Shown here: one piece after another, positions 10,723-19,237 of the stretch | Numbering within the stretch: position 1 is the first letter of the stretch | Layout of the letters: every line of letters begins with the position of its first letter | Source of the DNA: Pelagicoccus enzymogenes | Lineage (GTDB): Bacteria; Verrucomicrobiota; Verrucomicrobiia; Opitutales; Opitutaceae | Direction of reading: 5' to 3' | DNA: 64,000 bases | Assembly (NCBI RefSeq): GCF_014803405.1 | Contig: NZ_JACYFG010000051.1 | Location: forward strand, 496,001 to 560,000 | Position numbers and translations under genes: made by a program | The notes under the pieces: generated by a model | Database searches by the model: none | What the model saw: only the letters and a program-made list of their open reading frames with translations | What the model was told of the DNA's origin: nothing

Positions 10723-12238
10723 AGGAGTCGTCTATCTCGTGGGGGCAGGGCCGGGAAATCCGGACTTGCTTACCGTGCGAGCCAAGCAACTGATCGAGTC
10801 GGCGGAGGTTTTGGTGTACGATTATTTGGTGCACCCGGCCTTTACCCATTTGCTTCCGGAGGGCTGCGAGCAAATTTGCGTCGGAAAGCGCAAGGGCTTC
10901 CATTCCAAGAAGCAGGAGGAGATCCAAGAGATTCTCTTGGCGAAGGCGGGCGAAGGAAAGCGGGTGGTTCGGCTGAAAGGTGGAGATCCGTTTATTTTCG
11001 GTCGAGGAGGCGAGGAAGCGCTTGCCTTGGCGGAAGCGGGCATTCCGTTCGAAGTGGTGCCAGGCATCACATCCGCGATGGGGGCGTCCGCTTTCAGCGG
11101 GATTCCTCTGACGAATCGCAATACCAATGCGACGCTGGTCTTTGTGACCGGGCACGAAGATCCTGAAAAGATGGATACGACCGTGGATTGGGGAAGCTTG
11201 CCTAAGCAGAACGCTACGATTTGCATCTACATGGGGGTGGCTAACCTTTCGCGGATCGCTGGGCGTCTCTCGGAAGGTGGTTTTTCTATGGATACGCCAG
11301 TTGCCTGTGTCGAATGGGCGACCATGGGGCATCAACGCATTTGTCGTGGCCAGCTGGGTACGATTTCAGAAACGGCTAAGGCTTTTGGCCTGAAGGCTCC
11401 GGCCATAATTATAGTAGGAGAAACAGCGGGTATGAGTGAAGATTTGTCATGGTTTGAAAAGAAGCCGCTGCAAGGGCGTCGGTTGGTCGTCACCCGCAGC
11501 CAAGGGCAAGCGAGCGAATTGAGTTCCATGTTGGAGAAGCTCGGAGCGGAAGTGATCGGCCTGCCGTTGATTACAATCTCCGGAAACGTGAATCCCAAAA
11601 CGGCGGAGGACGTATTTTCGGAAATCGCCTCCTACGATTGGTTGGTATTTTCCAGTCCGAATGGGGTGCGTTACTTCTTCGAGGCCTTCTTCAAGAAATT
11701 TGAAGACATCCGTTCGCTCGGCTTCCTCCGCATCGCTGCGGTCGGCAAGTCGACAGCTAAGGAAATAAAGAAGTACTTTGTCTCCACAGACCTGGTACCG
11801 GAGCAAGCCAATGCGGAGAGCTTGGCGGAAGCGTTGGTGGCGACGGACAGCTTGGACAGCGCGAAGGTGCTGGTGGTCGCGGGCAATCTCGGCCGTGACG
11901 TGCTGCTCGACAAGTTGGAGGAAGCGCGCGCCATTGTGGATCGATTCGAGGTTTATAAGACGGAGCAGACCGACTTGAGCGAGAACCCGGCAGCGAAGAT
12001 GTTTCGCGAGCAAGGAGCGGACGGAATCCTCTTCACTAGCTCTTCAGGGGTTCGTTCCTTCATCGACCAAGCGAAGCACCTGCAACTTTCGGGCGACGCT
12101 TTGCGCCCCAAGACGATCAGCATCGGTCCCATCACCTCCGCGACCATGAAGCAAATCGGGATGCCGGTGGATCTGGAGGCGAAGGAGGCGAGTTTGGAAA
12201 GCCTTGTAGAATCGGTCGTGAAGCGGTTTGGTAAGTAA
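10715..12238 (+). CDS. cobA-hemD: Fused uroporphyrinogen-III C-methyltransferase / uroporphyrinogen-III synthase
   Basis: The N-terminal ~245 residues are the SAM-dependent methyltransferase that makes precorrin-2 for siroheme and corrinoids: VYLVGAGPGNPDLLTVRA, then VRLKGGDPFIFGRGGEEA. From about residue 255 (LQGRRLVVTRSQGQASEL) the HemD domain follows, which cyclises hydroxymethylbilane to uroporphyrinogen III; it includes FSSPNGVRYF and FTSSSGVRSF. The fusion thus uses the HemC product and can pass uroporphyrinogen III straight to methylation. Such fusions are known in several phyla. At 507 residues both domains look complete. The gene overlaps hemC by 8 bp and is followed 12 bp after its stop by a palindromic repeat. 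Confidence 0.95.
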   Translation: MPKGVVYLVGAGPGNPDLLTVRAKQLIESAEVLVYDYLVHPAFTHLLPEGCEQICVGKRKGFHSKKQEEIQEILLAKAGEGKRVVRLKGGDPFIFGRGGEEALALAEAGIPFEVVPGITSAMGASAFSGIPLTNRNTNATLVFVTGHEDPEKMDTTVDWGSLPKQNATICIYMGVANLSRIAGRLSEGGFSMDTPVACVEWATMGHQRICRGQLGTISETAKAFGLKAPAIIIVGETAGMSEDLSWFEKKPLQGRRLVVTRSQGQASELSSMLEKLGAEVIGLPLITISGNVNPKTAEDVFSEIASYDWLVFSSPNGVRYFFEAFFKKFEDIRSLGFLRIAAVGKSTAKEIKKYFVSTDLVPEQANAESLAEALVATDSLDSAKVLVVAGNLGRDVLLDKLEEARAIVDRFEVYKTEQTDLSENPAAKMFREQGADGILFTSSSGVRSFIDQAKHLQLSGDALRPKTISIGPITSATMKQIGMPVDLEAKEASLESLVESVVKRFGK

Positions 12239-12249
12239 TTCTTTTTGAA

Positions 12250-12304
12250 GGAGCGTGCTTGTCACGCGATTGGTTGTAAGGGGAACGCGTGACAAGCACG
12301 CTCC
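12250..12304. repeat. REP-like palindrome, family A, copy 1
   Basis: A perfect 19-bp inverted repeat (12250-12268 and 12286-12304, arm GGAGCGTGCTTGTCACGCG) with a 17-nt loop begins 12 bp after the cobA-hemD stop. It is related to the palindromes at 24658-24720 and 25726-25783, sharing the core GGAGCG-x-GCTTGTC-x-CGCGATT. It lacks a T-run, so it is a repeat rather than a simple terminator. Confidence 0.8.
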
Positions 12305-12325
12305 CACGAGAATGTTTTATTTGAG

Positions 12326-13423
12326 ATGAAGGTTCCTTTTATCGATCTGCAGCGGGCGCACGAACCGCTTAGGGAAGAGTTGCTCGCGGCGTTCGCAAAC
12401 ACGCTCGACCATGGTGGCTTTTGCCTGGGGCCGGATGTAGATGCCTTCGAGCAAGGTTTTGCCGAGGTGCAAGAAGTTGCGGGATGCGTGGGCGTGGGCA
12501 GTGGAACCGAAGCGTTGCACCTGATCGCGCTCGCTATGGGAATCGGTCCCGGAGACGAGGTGATCGTGCCGGCTTTTACCTTCATCGCTTCCGCCTGGTT
12601 CGCCCAGTATGTTGGCGCCAAGATTGTCTTTGCCGACATCAATCCGCAGACTTTCACTTTAGATCCGGAGGGGCTGGAAGAGCTCGTCACGGACAAGACC
12701 AAGGCAATTGTCGTGACCCACCTTTTTGGGCAGGCCGCGAACATGGAGCCTATCCTCGCGCTCGCGGCAAAGCGCGGCATCAAGGTTGTGGAAGACGCCG
12801 CCCAAGCCCACCTCGCCCAATACAATGGACGTACGGTTGGAGACATTGGCGACGCGGGAGCGTTTTCCTTTTATCCGACGAAGAACCTCGGCGGTTTGGG
12901 AGAAGGAGGGGCGGTCACTTCTCGCAATGCGGAGCTGCTGGAGAAGATCAAGGTCTTGCGGGCCCATGGTTCCAAGGAGCGTTACCTCAACCATTTCGTG
13001 GGCTACAATAATCGAATGGAAGGGCTGCAAGCCGCTTCGCTCAATGTGAAGCTTCCGCACCTACGCGGCAAGACGGCGCGTCGCCAACGGATCGCCCGCT
13101 GTTACCTCGGAGGGATAGAAAATCCCAGCATTTCGCTTCCGGTACCTGCTCGCTATGGAGAATCGGTCTACCACATGTTCACGATTAGACATGCCGAACG
13201 CGACCGCCTGAAAGCTTACTTGGCAGAGGAGGGAATCGGGAGCGATATCGTCTATCCGCATCCCTTGCACCTTCAGCCATGCTTCAACTTCCTAGGCTAC
13301 AAGGAGGGGGACTTTCCGGTGGCGGAAGAGTTGGCGAAAACCTGCCTCAGCCTGCCGATCGTGCCGGAACTCACGGATGAAGAGGTCAATTACGTTATCG
13401 AAAAGCTAAATGCGTTTCAGTAA
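12326..13423 (+). CDS. DegT/DnrJ/EryC1/StrS-type PLP-dependent sugar aminotransferase
   Basis: Members transaminate nucleotide-linked keto-sugars for polysaccharide or glycoconjugate synthesis. The 365-residue product starts KVPFIDLQRAHEPL, typical of the family. It has GVGSGTEALHLIALAMGIG (cofactor phosphate site), VVEDAAQAHLAQYNG with the ring-stacking Asp/Gln region, and the PLP lysine in SFYPTKNLGGLGEGG at about residue 186. No other nucleotide-sugar genes are nearby; trpF follows after 9 bp. The substrate is undetermined: WecE, ArnB and WbpE/PglE-like activities are all possible. The start follows a family A repeat and lacks a strong Shine-Dalgarno. Confidence 0.9.
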   Translation: MKVPFIDLQRAHEPLREELLAAFANTLDHGGFCLGPDVDAFEQGFAEVQEVAGCVGVGSGTEALHLIALAMGIGPGDEVIVPAFTFIASAWFAQYVGAKIVFADINPQTFTLDPEGLEELVTDKTKAIVVTHLFGQAANMEPILALAAKRGIKVVEDAAQAHLAQYNGRTVGDIGDAGAFSFYPTKNLGGLGEGGAVTSRNAELLEKIKVLRAHGSKERYLNHFVGYNNRMEGLQAASLNVKLPHLRGKTARRQRIARCYLGGIENPSISLPVPARYGESVYHMFTIRHAERDRLKAYLAEEGIGSDIVYPHPLHLQPCFNFLGYKEGDFPVAEELAKTCLSLPIVPELTDEEVNYVIEKLNAFQ

Positions 13424-13432
13424 GCTTGGCGG

Positions 13433-14095
13433 ATGATCAACGGAATCCAGTTCAAGGTTTGCGGCCTCACGCGCGCCCGTGACGCCCAGGCGGCGGCGGC
13501 GGCGGGTGCTGACTATCTGGGGTTCATTTTCTACCCGAAGTCGCCTCGCTGCATTCGCTTCGAGCGGTACCGAGACATTCAGCCGCGATTGCCGGACGTG
13601 CCGAAAGTGGCGGTGACGGTGGCTCCCGACCTTTACACGCTCTCCCAGCTGGAGGGGGCTGGCTTCGACTATTTTCAGATTCATTTCCCTCTGGGCTTGG
13701 CGGAAGAGATCCCGGCCTGGTCGAAATTGGTGGGGAAAGAGCGTCTCTGGCTGGCTCCGAAGATGCCGCCGCAAGGCGAGTTGGATCCGCGGTGGATGGA
13801 GTTTGCGGACGGATTTCTTTGGGACGCTTTCAAGAAGGACGCCAGCACCTTTGGCGGTACTGGATCGCTCAGCGATTGGGAGTCTTTTAGGCAAATGCGT
13901 GAGCGTTACCCAGAGAAGCGCTGGATCCTCGCTGGCGGAATTTCGCCAGAAAACGCTGCCGAGGCTCTCGCCCAGACGGGGGCGACCTGCCTGGACTTCA
14001 ACAGTTCGCTGGAAATTGAGCCAGGCGTGAAGGATCTTGAACGTATTTCGCAGGTCAGAGTCTCTCTATCGGAAGCTCCTTCAGGGAACTCCTAG
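13433..14095 (+). CDS. trpF: Phosphoribosylanthranilate isomerase
   Basis: TIM-barrel enzyme of tryptophan synthesis (PRA to CdRP). The catalytic cysteine lies in FKVCGLTRARDA near the N-terminus, followed by AGADYLGFIFYPKSPR, the second hallmark. The C-terminal phosphate-binding region (WILAGGISPENAAEAL) is intact. The usual DVSSGVE motif is diverged to LDFNSSLEIEPGVKD, but the general-acid Asp is retained. At 220 residues the length is normal. No other trp genes are in the window; it follows the DegT aminotransferase by 9 bp and is probably co-transcribed. A small hairpin with T-run covers its stop codon. Confidence 0.9.
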   Translation: MINGIQFKVCGLTRARDAQAAAAAGADYLGFIFYPKSPRCIRFERYRDIQPRLPDVPKVAVTVAPDLYTLSQLEGAGFDYFQIHFPLGLAEEIPAWSKLVGKERLWLAPKMPPQGELDPRWMEFADGFLWDAFKKDASTFGGTGSLSDWESFRQMRERYPEKRWILAGGISPENAAEALAQTGATCLDFNSSLEIEPGVKDLERISQVRVSLSEAPSGNS

Positions 14096-14113
14096 TTTTT
14101 TAGTGGAGTTTTT
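14087..14113 (+). terminator. Probable terminator overlapping the trpF stop
   Basis: AACTCC (14087-14092) pairs with GGAGTT (14105-14110) and runs into five T residues. The stem is short, so efficiency is uncertain. Confidence 0.45.
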
Positions 14114-14162
14114 ACCCTTAGGGTATTTTCATTGAATCACTAATCTCTGCCCCATACGCCTT

Positions 14163-14768
14163 ATGCCAAAGACAAAGTGCCTCAGCTCGTTCGTTTTCGC
14201 TTCAATTTTTTCAGCGGCATCCCTGTTTGCTCAGGACAAGGAGGCGGAGGACGTTTCTCCCCTCGTTGAGTCGGAATCCAAGGAAGTGGAAGCTCCCCCT
14301 GCGGAATCCGCCACGGTCGGGACCAAGTCTTTTGACGCGGCAACCGTCAACGAGCTGTTCGAAACCTACAAGGCGGAAAACGAGCGCGCGGCGGAGGAGC
14401 TCGCTCCGCATATGAACTTCGACAACCTGGAAGTCATCGAGCTGGGAGCGGTCAACGCGCAGGCTTACGAGGTGCGCAATCTAGACCTTTTGATCGAGAA
14501 GCTCGATCCGAAGCCACGCCAACGTCTCGCTCGTCTTGCCGAGCTCGATCCGGTAGCGGCGGCCAATATTCAGGTGACGGCCCGCTCCGAAGAGCGATTC
14601 TTCGCGGGCGAGCACGATTACGGCACGGATATGAACGCTGGCTCTACGGCCAACGTCGATTTCCGCAAGGTGGGAACCGCCTTGAGCGACGCCCTGAAAA
14701 AGGCAAAGGCGTCCATGCGCGAAAAGAAGGCGACGGACGACCAAGCGGAATTGCCGACCGGCGATTAA
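14163..14768 (+). CDS. Hypothetical secreted acidic protein (201 aa)
   Basis: No family recognised. The N-terminus is a good signal peptide (MPKTKCLSSFVFASIFSAASLFAQ, cleavage after FAQ), so the protein is exported. An acidic low-complexity stretch (KEAEDVSPLVESESKEVE) follows, then a folded-looking segment rich in Leu/Glu/Ala (FDNLEVIELGAVNAQAYEV, LDLLIEKLDPKPRQRLARL). The C-terminus is Lys-rich (DALKKAKASMREKKA). It stands alone between trpF and the convergent ffh. The ATG is preceded by a pyrimidine-rich leader (CCCCATACGCCTT) without Shine-Dalgarno. Confidence 0.8.
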   Translation: MPKTKCLSSFVFASIFSAASLFAQDKEAEDVSPLVESESKEVEAPPAESATVGTKSFDAATVNELFETYKAENERAAEELAPHMNFDNLEVIELGAVNAQAYEVRNLDLLIEKLDPKPRQRLARLAELDPVAAANIQVTARSEERFFAGEHDYGTDMNAGSTANVDFRKVGTALSDALKKAKASMREKKATDDQAELPTGD

Positions 14769-14790
14769 GTGACGTGTGATGCGTCAAGTG

Positions 14791-14864
14791 GAGCGTCGAG
14801 CTTTAGTCGGCGTCCACGCTGCAGGATCTGTCCTCTGCGGTCGCTGGCTAAAGCTCAGCGCTAC
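14791..14864. repeat. Imperfect palindromic repeat (family C)
   Basis: GAGCGTCGAGCTTTAGTCGGCG (split: 14791-14802 and 14803-14812) faces an imperfect inverted copy at 14842-14864 that contains GGCTAAAGCTCAGCGCTAC; the shared core is GAGCTTTAG-[TC]-C. It starts 23 bp after the stop of the secreted protein gene. Only one copy is in the window, so calling it a repeat family is inference. A second imperfect hairpin (about 14922-14953, GCGAC/GTCGC core) follows and may terminate the same gene. Confidence 0.5.
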
Positions 14865-15044
14865 GTCGCAAGCGACATTCGCCGCGTGAAAGCGCGCTAG
14901 TCGGATTGGATCATTGAACTTAGAAGGGCGACTCCACGCGGGGTCGCCTTCTTCATTTGCGGGCAATCGGAGTTCGAACTCTGCAGCGAGGCCGCGGGCT
15001 GAGCTACGGGGTATGGCCCTCGGCTTCCGCGCTGCAGCGGTGCC

Positions 15045-16463
15045 CTAGAACTTCAAGTTGTCGAGGTTGGGCATGCTGCCGCCCATTCCTCCCATGCCTC
15101 CCATTTGGTTCGGGTCCATGCCGGAAGCTTTCATTTGCTTCATCATCTTCTTCATGTTGCCGGCTTTCTTCCCGCCGCCTTGCATCTTTTTCATCATCTT
15201 TTTCATCTGCATGTGCTGCTTGATGAGTTGGTTGACTTCGGCGAGCTTGACGCCGGAGCCGCGGGCGATGCGGGTGCGTCGGCTGGAATTGAGAAGCTGA
15301 GGCTTTTGGCGTTCGATCTTGGTCATGGAGAGGATGATCGCCTCGCTGCGTTTCATCTGCTTCTCCGCCTTGTCGTCCATGCCCATGTTGCCGGCCAACT
15401 TACCCATGCCGGGCAGCATGCCCATGATGGAGGACATGGAGCCGAGTTTCTTGATTTGGCGGAACTGCTTGAGCATATCCTCGAAGTTGAAGTCGCCCGA
15501 CATCATGCGCTCGGCCATGTTGGCGGCGTCTTTTTCGTCGATCGTTTCCTGGGCTTTTTCGACGAGGGAAACCACGTCGCCCATGCCGAGGATGCGGCTG
15601 GCCATACGGTCCGGGTGGAAGACGTCGAAGTCGTCGAGCTTTTCGCCGGTACCCGCAAACTTGATGGGGACTTCCGTGATCTCCTTCATGGAGAGGGCGG
15701 CGCCGCCGCGGGCGTCGCCGTCGAGCTTGGTCATCACGATACCGGTCAACTGCACGGCCTCGTTAAAGGTCTTGGCGACGTTGACGGCTTCCTGGCCGAT
15801 GGCCCCGTCGACGACGAGCAGGACTTCGTCGGGTTGGACGCGGCGCTTGAGCTCCTTGATTTCCTCGATCAACTGGTCGTCGATCTGCAAGCGGCCGGCG
15901 GTGTCGAAGATGATAAGGTCGTCGCCGGAGGCCTTGGCGACGGAGAGACCTTCTTCGCCGATGGCGGGAACGTCCGGAGTGCCGCGTTTGGCGAAGCAGG
16001 GCACGTCGATCTGGCGGGCCACGGTTTCGAGCTGGTCGATGGCGGCGGGGCGATAGACGTCACAGGCTACGAGGTGTGGCTTGTAGCCGTCTTTCTTGAG
16101 GGCCTTGGCGAGCTTGGCGGAGGTGGTGGTCTTGCCGCCGCCTTGCAGGCCGACCATCATGATCTTGAGCGGCTTCTTCTTGGAAAGTTCGGTGGAGCCT
16201 TCTCCGAGGAGGGCGGTGAGCTCGTCGTTGATGATCTTGATGATCTGCTGGCCCGGGGTGACGGTCTTGAGGACGTCTTGGCCTACGCACTTCTCTTTGA
16301 CGCGTTCGATGAAGGAGCGGGCCACCTTGAAGTGCACGTCGGCGGAAAGCAGGGCGGCGCGGACTTCCTTGAGCGCTTCGGCCATGTTTTCCTCGGAAAG
16401 CTTGGCGGTGCCGCGCAAGTGGCGCATGGCGTTGGTGAGCTTGTCTGTGAGGCTTTCGAACAT
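15045..16463 (-). CDS. ffh: Signal recognition particle protein Ffh (SRP54)
   Basis: GTPase that, with 4.5S RNA and FtsY, targets nascent membrane proteins to the translocon. The 472-residue product has the N-domain ([18 protein letters not shown]), a P-loop [10 protein letters not shown] at about residue 105 (most homologues have Ala or Ser at the third variable position), [26 protein letters not shown], and a Met-rich M-domain ending [16 protein letters not shown]. All functional regions are present. It is flanked by intergenic gaps on both sides and is probably transcribed alone. No 4.5S RNA was identified in the window. Confidence 0.97.
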   Translation of the reverse strand: MFESLTDKLTNAMRHLRGTAKLSEENMAEALKEVRAALLSADVHFKVARSFIERVKEKCVGQDVLKTVTPGQQIIKIINDELTALLGEGSTELSKKKPLKIMMVGLQGGGKTTTSAKLAKALKKDGYKPHLVACDVYRPAAIDQLETVARQIDVPCFAKRGTPDVPAIGEEGLSVAKASGDDLIIFDTAGRLQIDDQLIEEIKELKRRVQPDEVLLVVDGAIGQEAVNVAKTFNEAVQLTGIVMTKLDGDARGGAALSMKEITEVPIKFAGTGEKLDDFDVFHPDRMASRILGMGDVVSLVEKAQETIDEKDAANMAERMMSGDFNFEDMLKQFRQIKKLGSMSSIMGMLPGMGKLAGNMGMDDKAEKQMKRSEAIILSMTKIERQKPQLLNSSRRTRIARGSGVKLAEVNQLIKQHMQMKKMMKKMQGGGKKAGNMKKMMKQMKASGMDPNQMGGMGGMGGSMPNLDNLKF

Positions 16464-16600
16464 AAGGCGGGGAGGTTAGGGCATTGTGGGCGTTGGTAAA
16501 GCCTGCTTAGCGGCAAATTGATGCGCTCGGGATTTTGCAAATCGTTGGAGGTCCGAAGCGCGTAGGGCCGCTGGCGGCTCGGACCGGCGTTGCCTGAACG

Positions 16601-16632
16601 AAAAAGCCCGATCTGCTGGCGATCGGGCTTTT
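16601..16632 (-). terminator. Terminator of the lpoB cluster
   Basis: A 12-bp stem (16602-16613, AAAAGCCCGATC, with 16621-16632) and 7-nt loop lie 31 bp after the last gene of the minus-strand envelope cluster. The As at 16601-16605 read as a T-run on the minus strand. Confidence 0.85.
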
Positions 16633-16662
16633 CGGTTTAGAGTTGATTCTTGGGGCGGCGGC

Positions 16663-17292
16663 TCACCAGCCCACGGAGGGCTTCTTGCCTTGTTTGGTGA
16701 TCTGTACCTCGTCTTCCCAGATGGCGAGGCCAGTTTTGATCTGGGTGAGGGTGAGTTGGAAGGTGAAGGTGGATTGGTAGGTTTTCTTCACGCGAACGCG
16801 GTCTTCCAGGAGTTTGCCGGTCAGCGAAAGGGTGGGGAGCTTGATGTCAGCTTCTTCGCCTTCGAGGTAGGCGGCGTAAGCGGCGGCTTCGGCGGCGGTT
16901 TCGTCTTCGACCTTTCCTCCGTGTGCCATGGCGGTAGTGGTCAGGGCTTTGCCGCTGCCGTTGAGGCCGACGCGGATCTTTTTAATCAGGTTGTCGGTAT
17001 CGACTTGTGTGGTGGTGTCGTTGACGAAGCGTCCGATCACGAGGATGTCGGGATCGGCCTCGGTTTTTTCGAACACGTCTGAGGCGAGCAGGGAAGAGGT
17101 GAGCAAGTCCGCCGCTTGGGCCCAATCCTGTACGTCGATGCGGGAAGCGTCGATGATGGTGTCGGTGCCCTTGGAGTCGATGTACTTGTCGTCGTCCTTT
17201 GGTTTCTTTTTGGCTTCGAGGGTGCCGACGAGGACGAGGGAGGAGGCGACAGCCCAGAGGGCGAGGCGAGTGACGTTTTTCAAATTGAGCAT
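16663..17292 (-). CDS. lpoB: LpoB-like penicillin-binding-protein activator
   Basis: In enterobacteria LpoB is an outer-membrane lipoprotein that reaches through the peptidoglycan to activate PBP1b. This 209-residue protein shares the family's core: QDWAQAADLLTSSLLASDVF, ILVIGRFVNDTTTQVDTD, and the closing GLAIWEDEVQITKQGKKP. The N-terminus is a signal peptide (LWAVASSLVLVGTLEAKKK) without a lipobox cysteine, so unlike E. coli LpoB it may be soluble in the periplasm. It is the last gene of a five-gene cluster with a ycfL-like lipoprotein, an order also seen in gammaproteobacteria, which supports the assignment. Confidence 0.82.
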   Translation of the reverse strand: MLNLKNVTRLALWAVASSLVLVGTLEAKKKPKDDDKYIDSKGTDTIIDASRIDVQDWAQAADLLTSSLLASDVFEKTEADPDILVIGRFVNDTTTQVDTDNLIKKIRVGLNGSGKALTTTAMAHGGKVEDETAAEAAAYAAYLEGEEADIKLPTLSLTGKLLEDRVRVKKTYQSTFTFQLTLTQIKTGLAIWEDEVQITKQGKKPSVGW

Positions 17293-17303
17293 CCGTGTGG
17301 TGG

Positions 17304-17708
17304 CTAGGTTGTTTTAACGAGCTTGAGGGTGTAGCCCTCGGCTTTCGGATTGGGAGCGATCCCGGTGATGGTGATCGTTTCCTGCGGCATGAGGCGAACG
17401 GTCTTCATGGTAGAGGTCGCGCTGCGAACTGCAAACCCATTGGCGTCCTGCCACTCGAACTTGTAGTTGAAGGCGCGTTCCTTTCCGCCCTTGTTCTTGA
17501 GCACGACTTGGACCTTGGTGATCCCGCCTTCGGTTTTAGCGGTGTTGACCGATTCGACGAAGACGTGCTTGCGGGTGTCGGAATCTGGCGTGTACCAGGC
17601 GTAGTCGGTTCCGCCGGTGGCGGAGCTGACGGTGTTGACTCCAGTTGACTCGCAGCCGGCGAAAAGAAGGGCGAAAGCGGTGGTGAGGGTGATTAGGATG
17701 GATTTCAT
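17304..17708 (-). CDS. YcfL-like (DUF1425) lipoprotein
   Basis: Small exported lipoprotein, 134 residues. The signal peptide ends in a lipobox (ALLFAGCES), giving an N-terminal lipidated Cys at residue 19. The rest is a beta-rich domain (VQVVLKNKGGKERAFNYKFEW, TVRLMPQETITITGIAPNP) resembling the YcfL/DUF1425 family, which is encoded beside lpoB in E. coli and vibrios. Its function is not established. The start overlaps the upstream gene by 4 bp (ATGA), so the two are translationally coupled, and lpoB follows 11 bp downstream. Confidence 0.75.
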   Translation of the reverse strand: MKSILITLTTAFALLFAGCESTGVNTVSSATGGTDYAWYTPDSDTRKHVFVESVNTAKTEGGITKVQVVLKNKGGKERAFNYKFEWQDANGFAVRSATSTMKTVRLMPQETITITGIAPNPKAEGYTLKLVKTT

Positions 17709-19192
17709 AGCAGGTCGAAAGTTTGGATCATTGGTTCGTCACCCTTGTTTATGGTCTGCACGTAGACGACTTGGCATTGGGCGTCCGCATTCAGTTCTAC
17801 GGTCTTTGTCTGACCGCCAGCGGTCGTGAGGGTGAGGGTGGCGTCCTCGGGGAGTGGAAGCCGGGCAGATTGGAATTCTTTCGGCAAGGCGCTCCAGCAG
17901 CGGAGGTCGGCTTTGTTGGTGGCCTTGTTGAAGGCCTTCTTGCCAGCTCCGGCCAGCATGGACCCGGCGAGCCCGAATTGTCCCCCGATCTTTTTGGAGG
18001 CCTTATCGGTCGCCCACGCTTTGGCTCCGACGGTGCGGATGGTACGGCTGACTACGGATGGGTTGGTGTTTTGGAATTCCTTGGCGATGACGCTGTCCAT
18101 GCTGCAGATGAGCTGGGTCGTCAGCTCCGTGTCGCCGACTTGAACGGTCAGGTGCTCGTCGTAGTTGTCGTTTTCCTGCAAGTTGGGGAGCGGAAAGGAG
18201 ATGTTGTTCAGCTCTGGAACGAGAAAGCCGAGGGGCAGTTTCACATCGTTCTGAATGCGGGAAGCGGAGCGTCCGGTTTCGAAAACGACATAGACGGTGG
18301 CTGGGATGTCGCTTTCGGAGATTTCTTCCGTGAGAAGTTTTTCGATGAGTTCGACGTCTTGCTCTACGAAGTCGGAGTGACCGGCGTTCATGTCGGCGAC
18401 GCGTCTGAGGGAGAGCGCGGCGCGTTCCCAGTCGGTTGCATCCACGCCGTTGGTCATGTAGTAGAGGCCGTCGAGGTATACGGCGAAGGGGTTCACGTAG
18501 TCGGCGTAGATGGCGAGTTCCTTGATGCGACGGTACTCTTCTTCGAGGGCTCCTTGCACGCGCTCGTCCTGCAGGGCCTTGTCCATTTTTTCGGCGTTTT
18601 TCTTGTCCTTCTTGTCGGTTGCCTTGTCGAGGGCCGCTTGCTCGTTGGCGATCTTCTTCTCGAATTGCGTGACGGCGTCGCGCTGGCGTTCGTAGGCTTG
18701 GCGGAACGCGACGCGGGCGGCTTCGCGGTCCCCGAGGCTGAGGTAGTTCAGGCCTTTGTAGACCGAGACCATGATTCGCTCGTAGAAAAATCCGTCGTAG
18801 GGGAGGGCTCGCAGGTTGCTGAAGAGCGAGGCGGCTTCCTTCGACACCTGTACTTCCGCGGCGGCGTCGTGCTCGAGGATAAGCTCGTCAACGCGATCGA
18901 AGAAATCGATGCTCTTCTGGTATTCGCCGGCGGCCCGCAGGGCGAGGGAGGCTTCCATGCCCCATTCGATCTTATCCTTTTCGGCGCCGTTTTTGGTGAG
19001 GTTTCCGAAGGCGGTGTCGTGAGCTTTGTCGAAGTCGGTGGCGACCCATTGTTCGACGAACTCTTCTTTAGATGTCTCGGCTCCGCCGCCTCCGCCACCG
19101 AAGGCGGGTTTCTTGATCTTGAAGCCTGCATGGAGCGAGCAAGCGAGGAGGGGGATGGTAGCGAGGGCTACGAATCGTAGAGGTGGTTTCAT
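17705..19192 (-). CDS. COG3014-like TPR-type exported protein
   Basis: A 495-residue protein with a signal peptide (LATIPLLACSLHAGF). It has a Gly-rich spacer (FGGGGGGAE) and an alpha-helical N-terminal half that looks like TPR repeats (ALRAAGEYQKSIDFFDRVDEL, YLSLGDREAARVAFRQAYERQ). A Lys-rich coiled-coil stretch follows, then a C-terminal beta-rich half. The layout and its position next to CsgG-, YcfL- and LpoB-like genes fit the uncharacterised COG3014 family that accompanies lpoB in vibrios. The signal peptide contains Cys (LLACSLHAG), but a lipobox is not convincing. It probably acts in the periplasm or outer membrane with its neighbours; the role is unknown. Confidence 0.68.
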   Translation of the reverse strand: MKPPLRFVALATIPLLACSLHAGFKIKKPAFGGGGGGAETSKEEFVEQWVATDFDKAHDTAFGNLTKNGAEKDKIEWGMEASLALRAAGEYQKSIDFFDRVDELILEHDAAAEVQVSKEAASLFSNLRALPYDGFFYERIMVSVYKGLNYLSLGDREAARVAFRQAYERQRDAVTQFEKKIANEQAALDKATDKKDKKNAEKMDKALQDERVQGALEEEYRRIKELAIYADYVNPFAVYLDGLYYMTNGVDATDWERAALSLRRVADMNAGHSDFVEQDVELIEKLLTEEISESDIPATVYVVFETGRSASRIQNDVKLPLGFLVPELNNISFPLPNLQENDNYDEHLTVQVGDTELTTQLICSMDSVIAKEFQNTNPSVVSRTIRTVGAKAWATDKASKKIGGQFGLAGSMLAGAGKKAFNKATNKADLRCWSALPKEFQSARLPLPEDATLTLTTAGGQTKTVELNADAQCQVVYVQTINKGDEPMIQTFDLL

Positions 19193-19237
19193 TTGTCTAG
19201 AGCAGGTTTGTTTGGAGGATGTGAGAAAGGGGATGGC

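Noticed and set aside
15105-16499. 464-residue open frame on the plus strand
   Set aside because: It is antisense to ffh and has the Gly/Val/Leu/Asp-rich composition of a shadow frame in GC-rich DNA.
17723-19180. 485-residue open frame on the plus strand
   Set aside because: It mirrors the COG3014-like gene and has no recognisable domain or signal.
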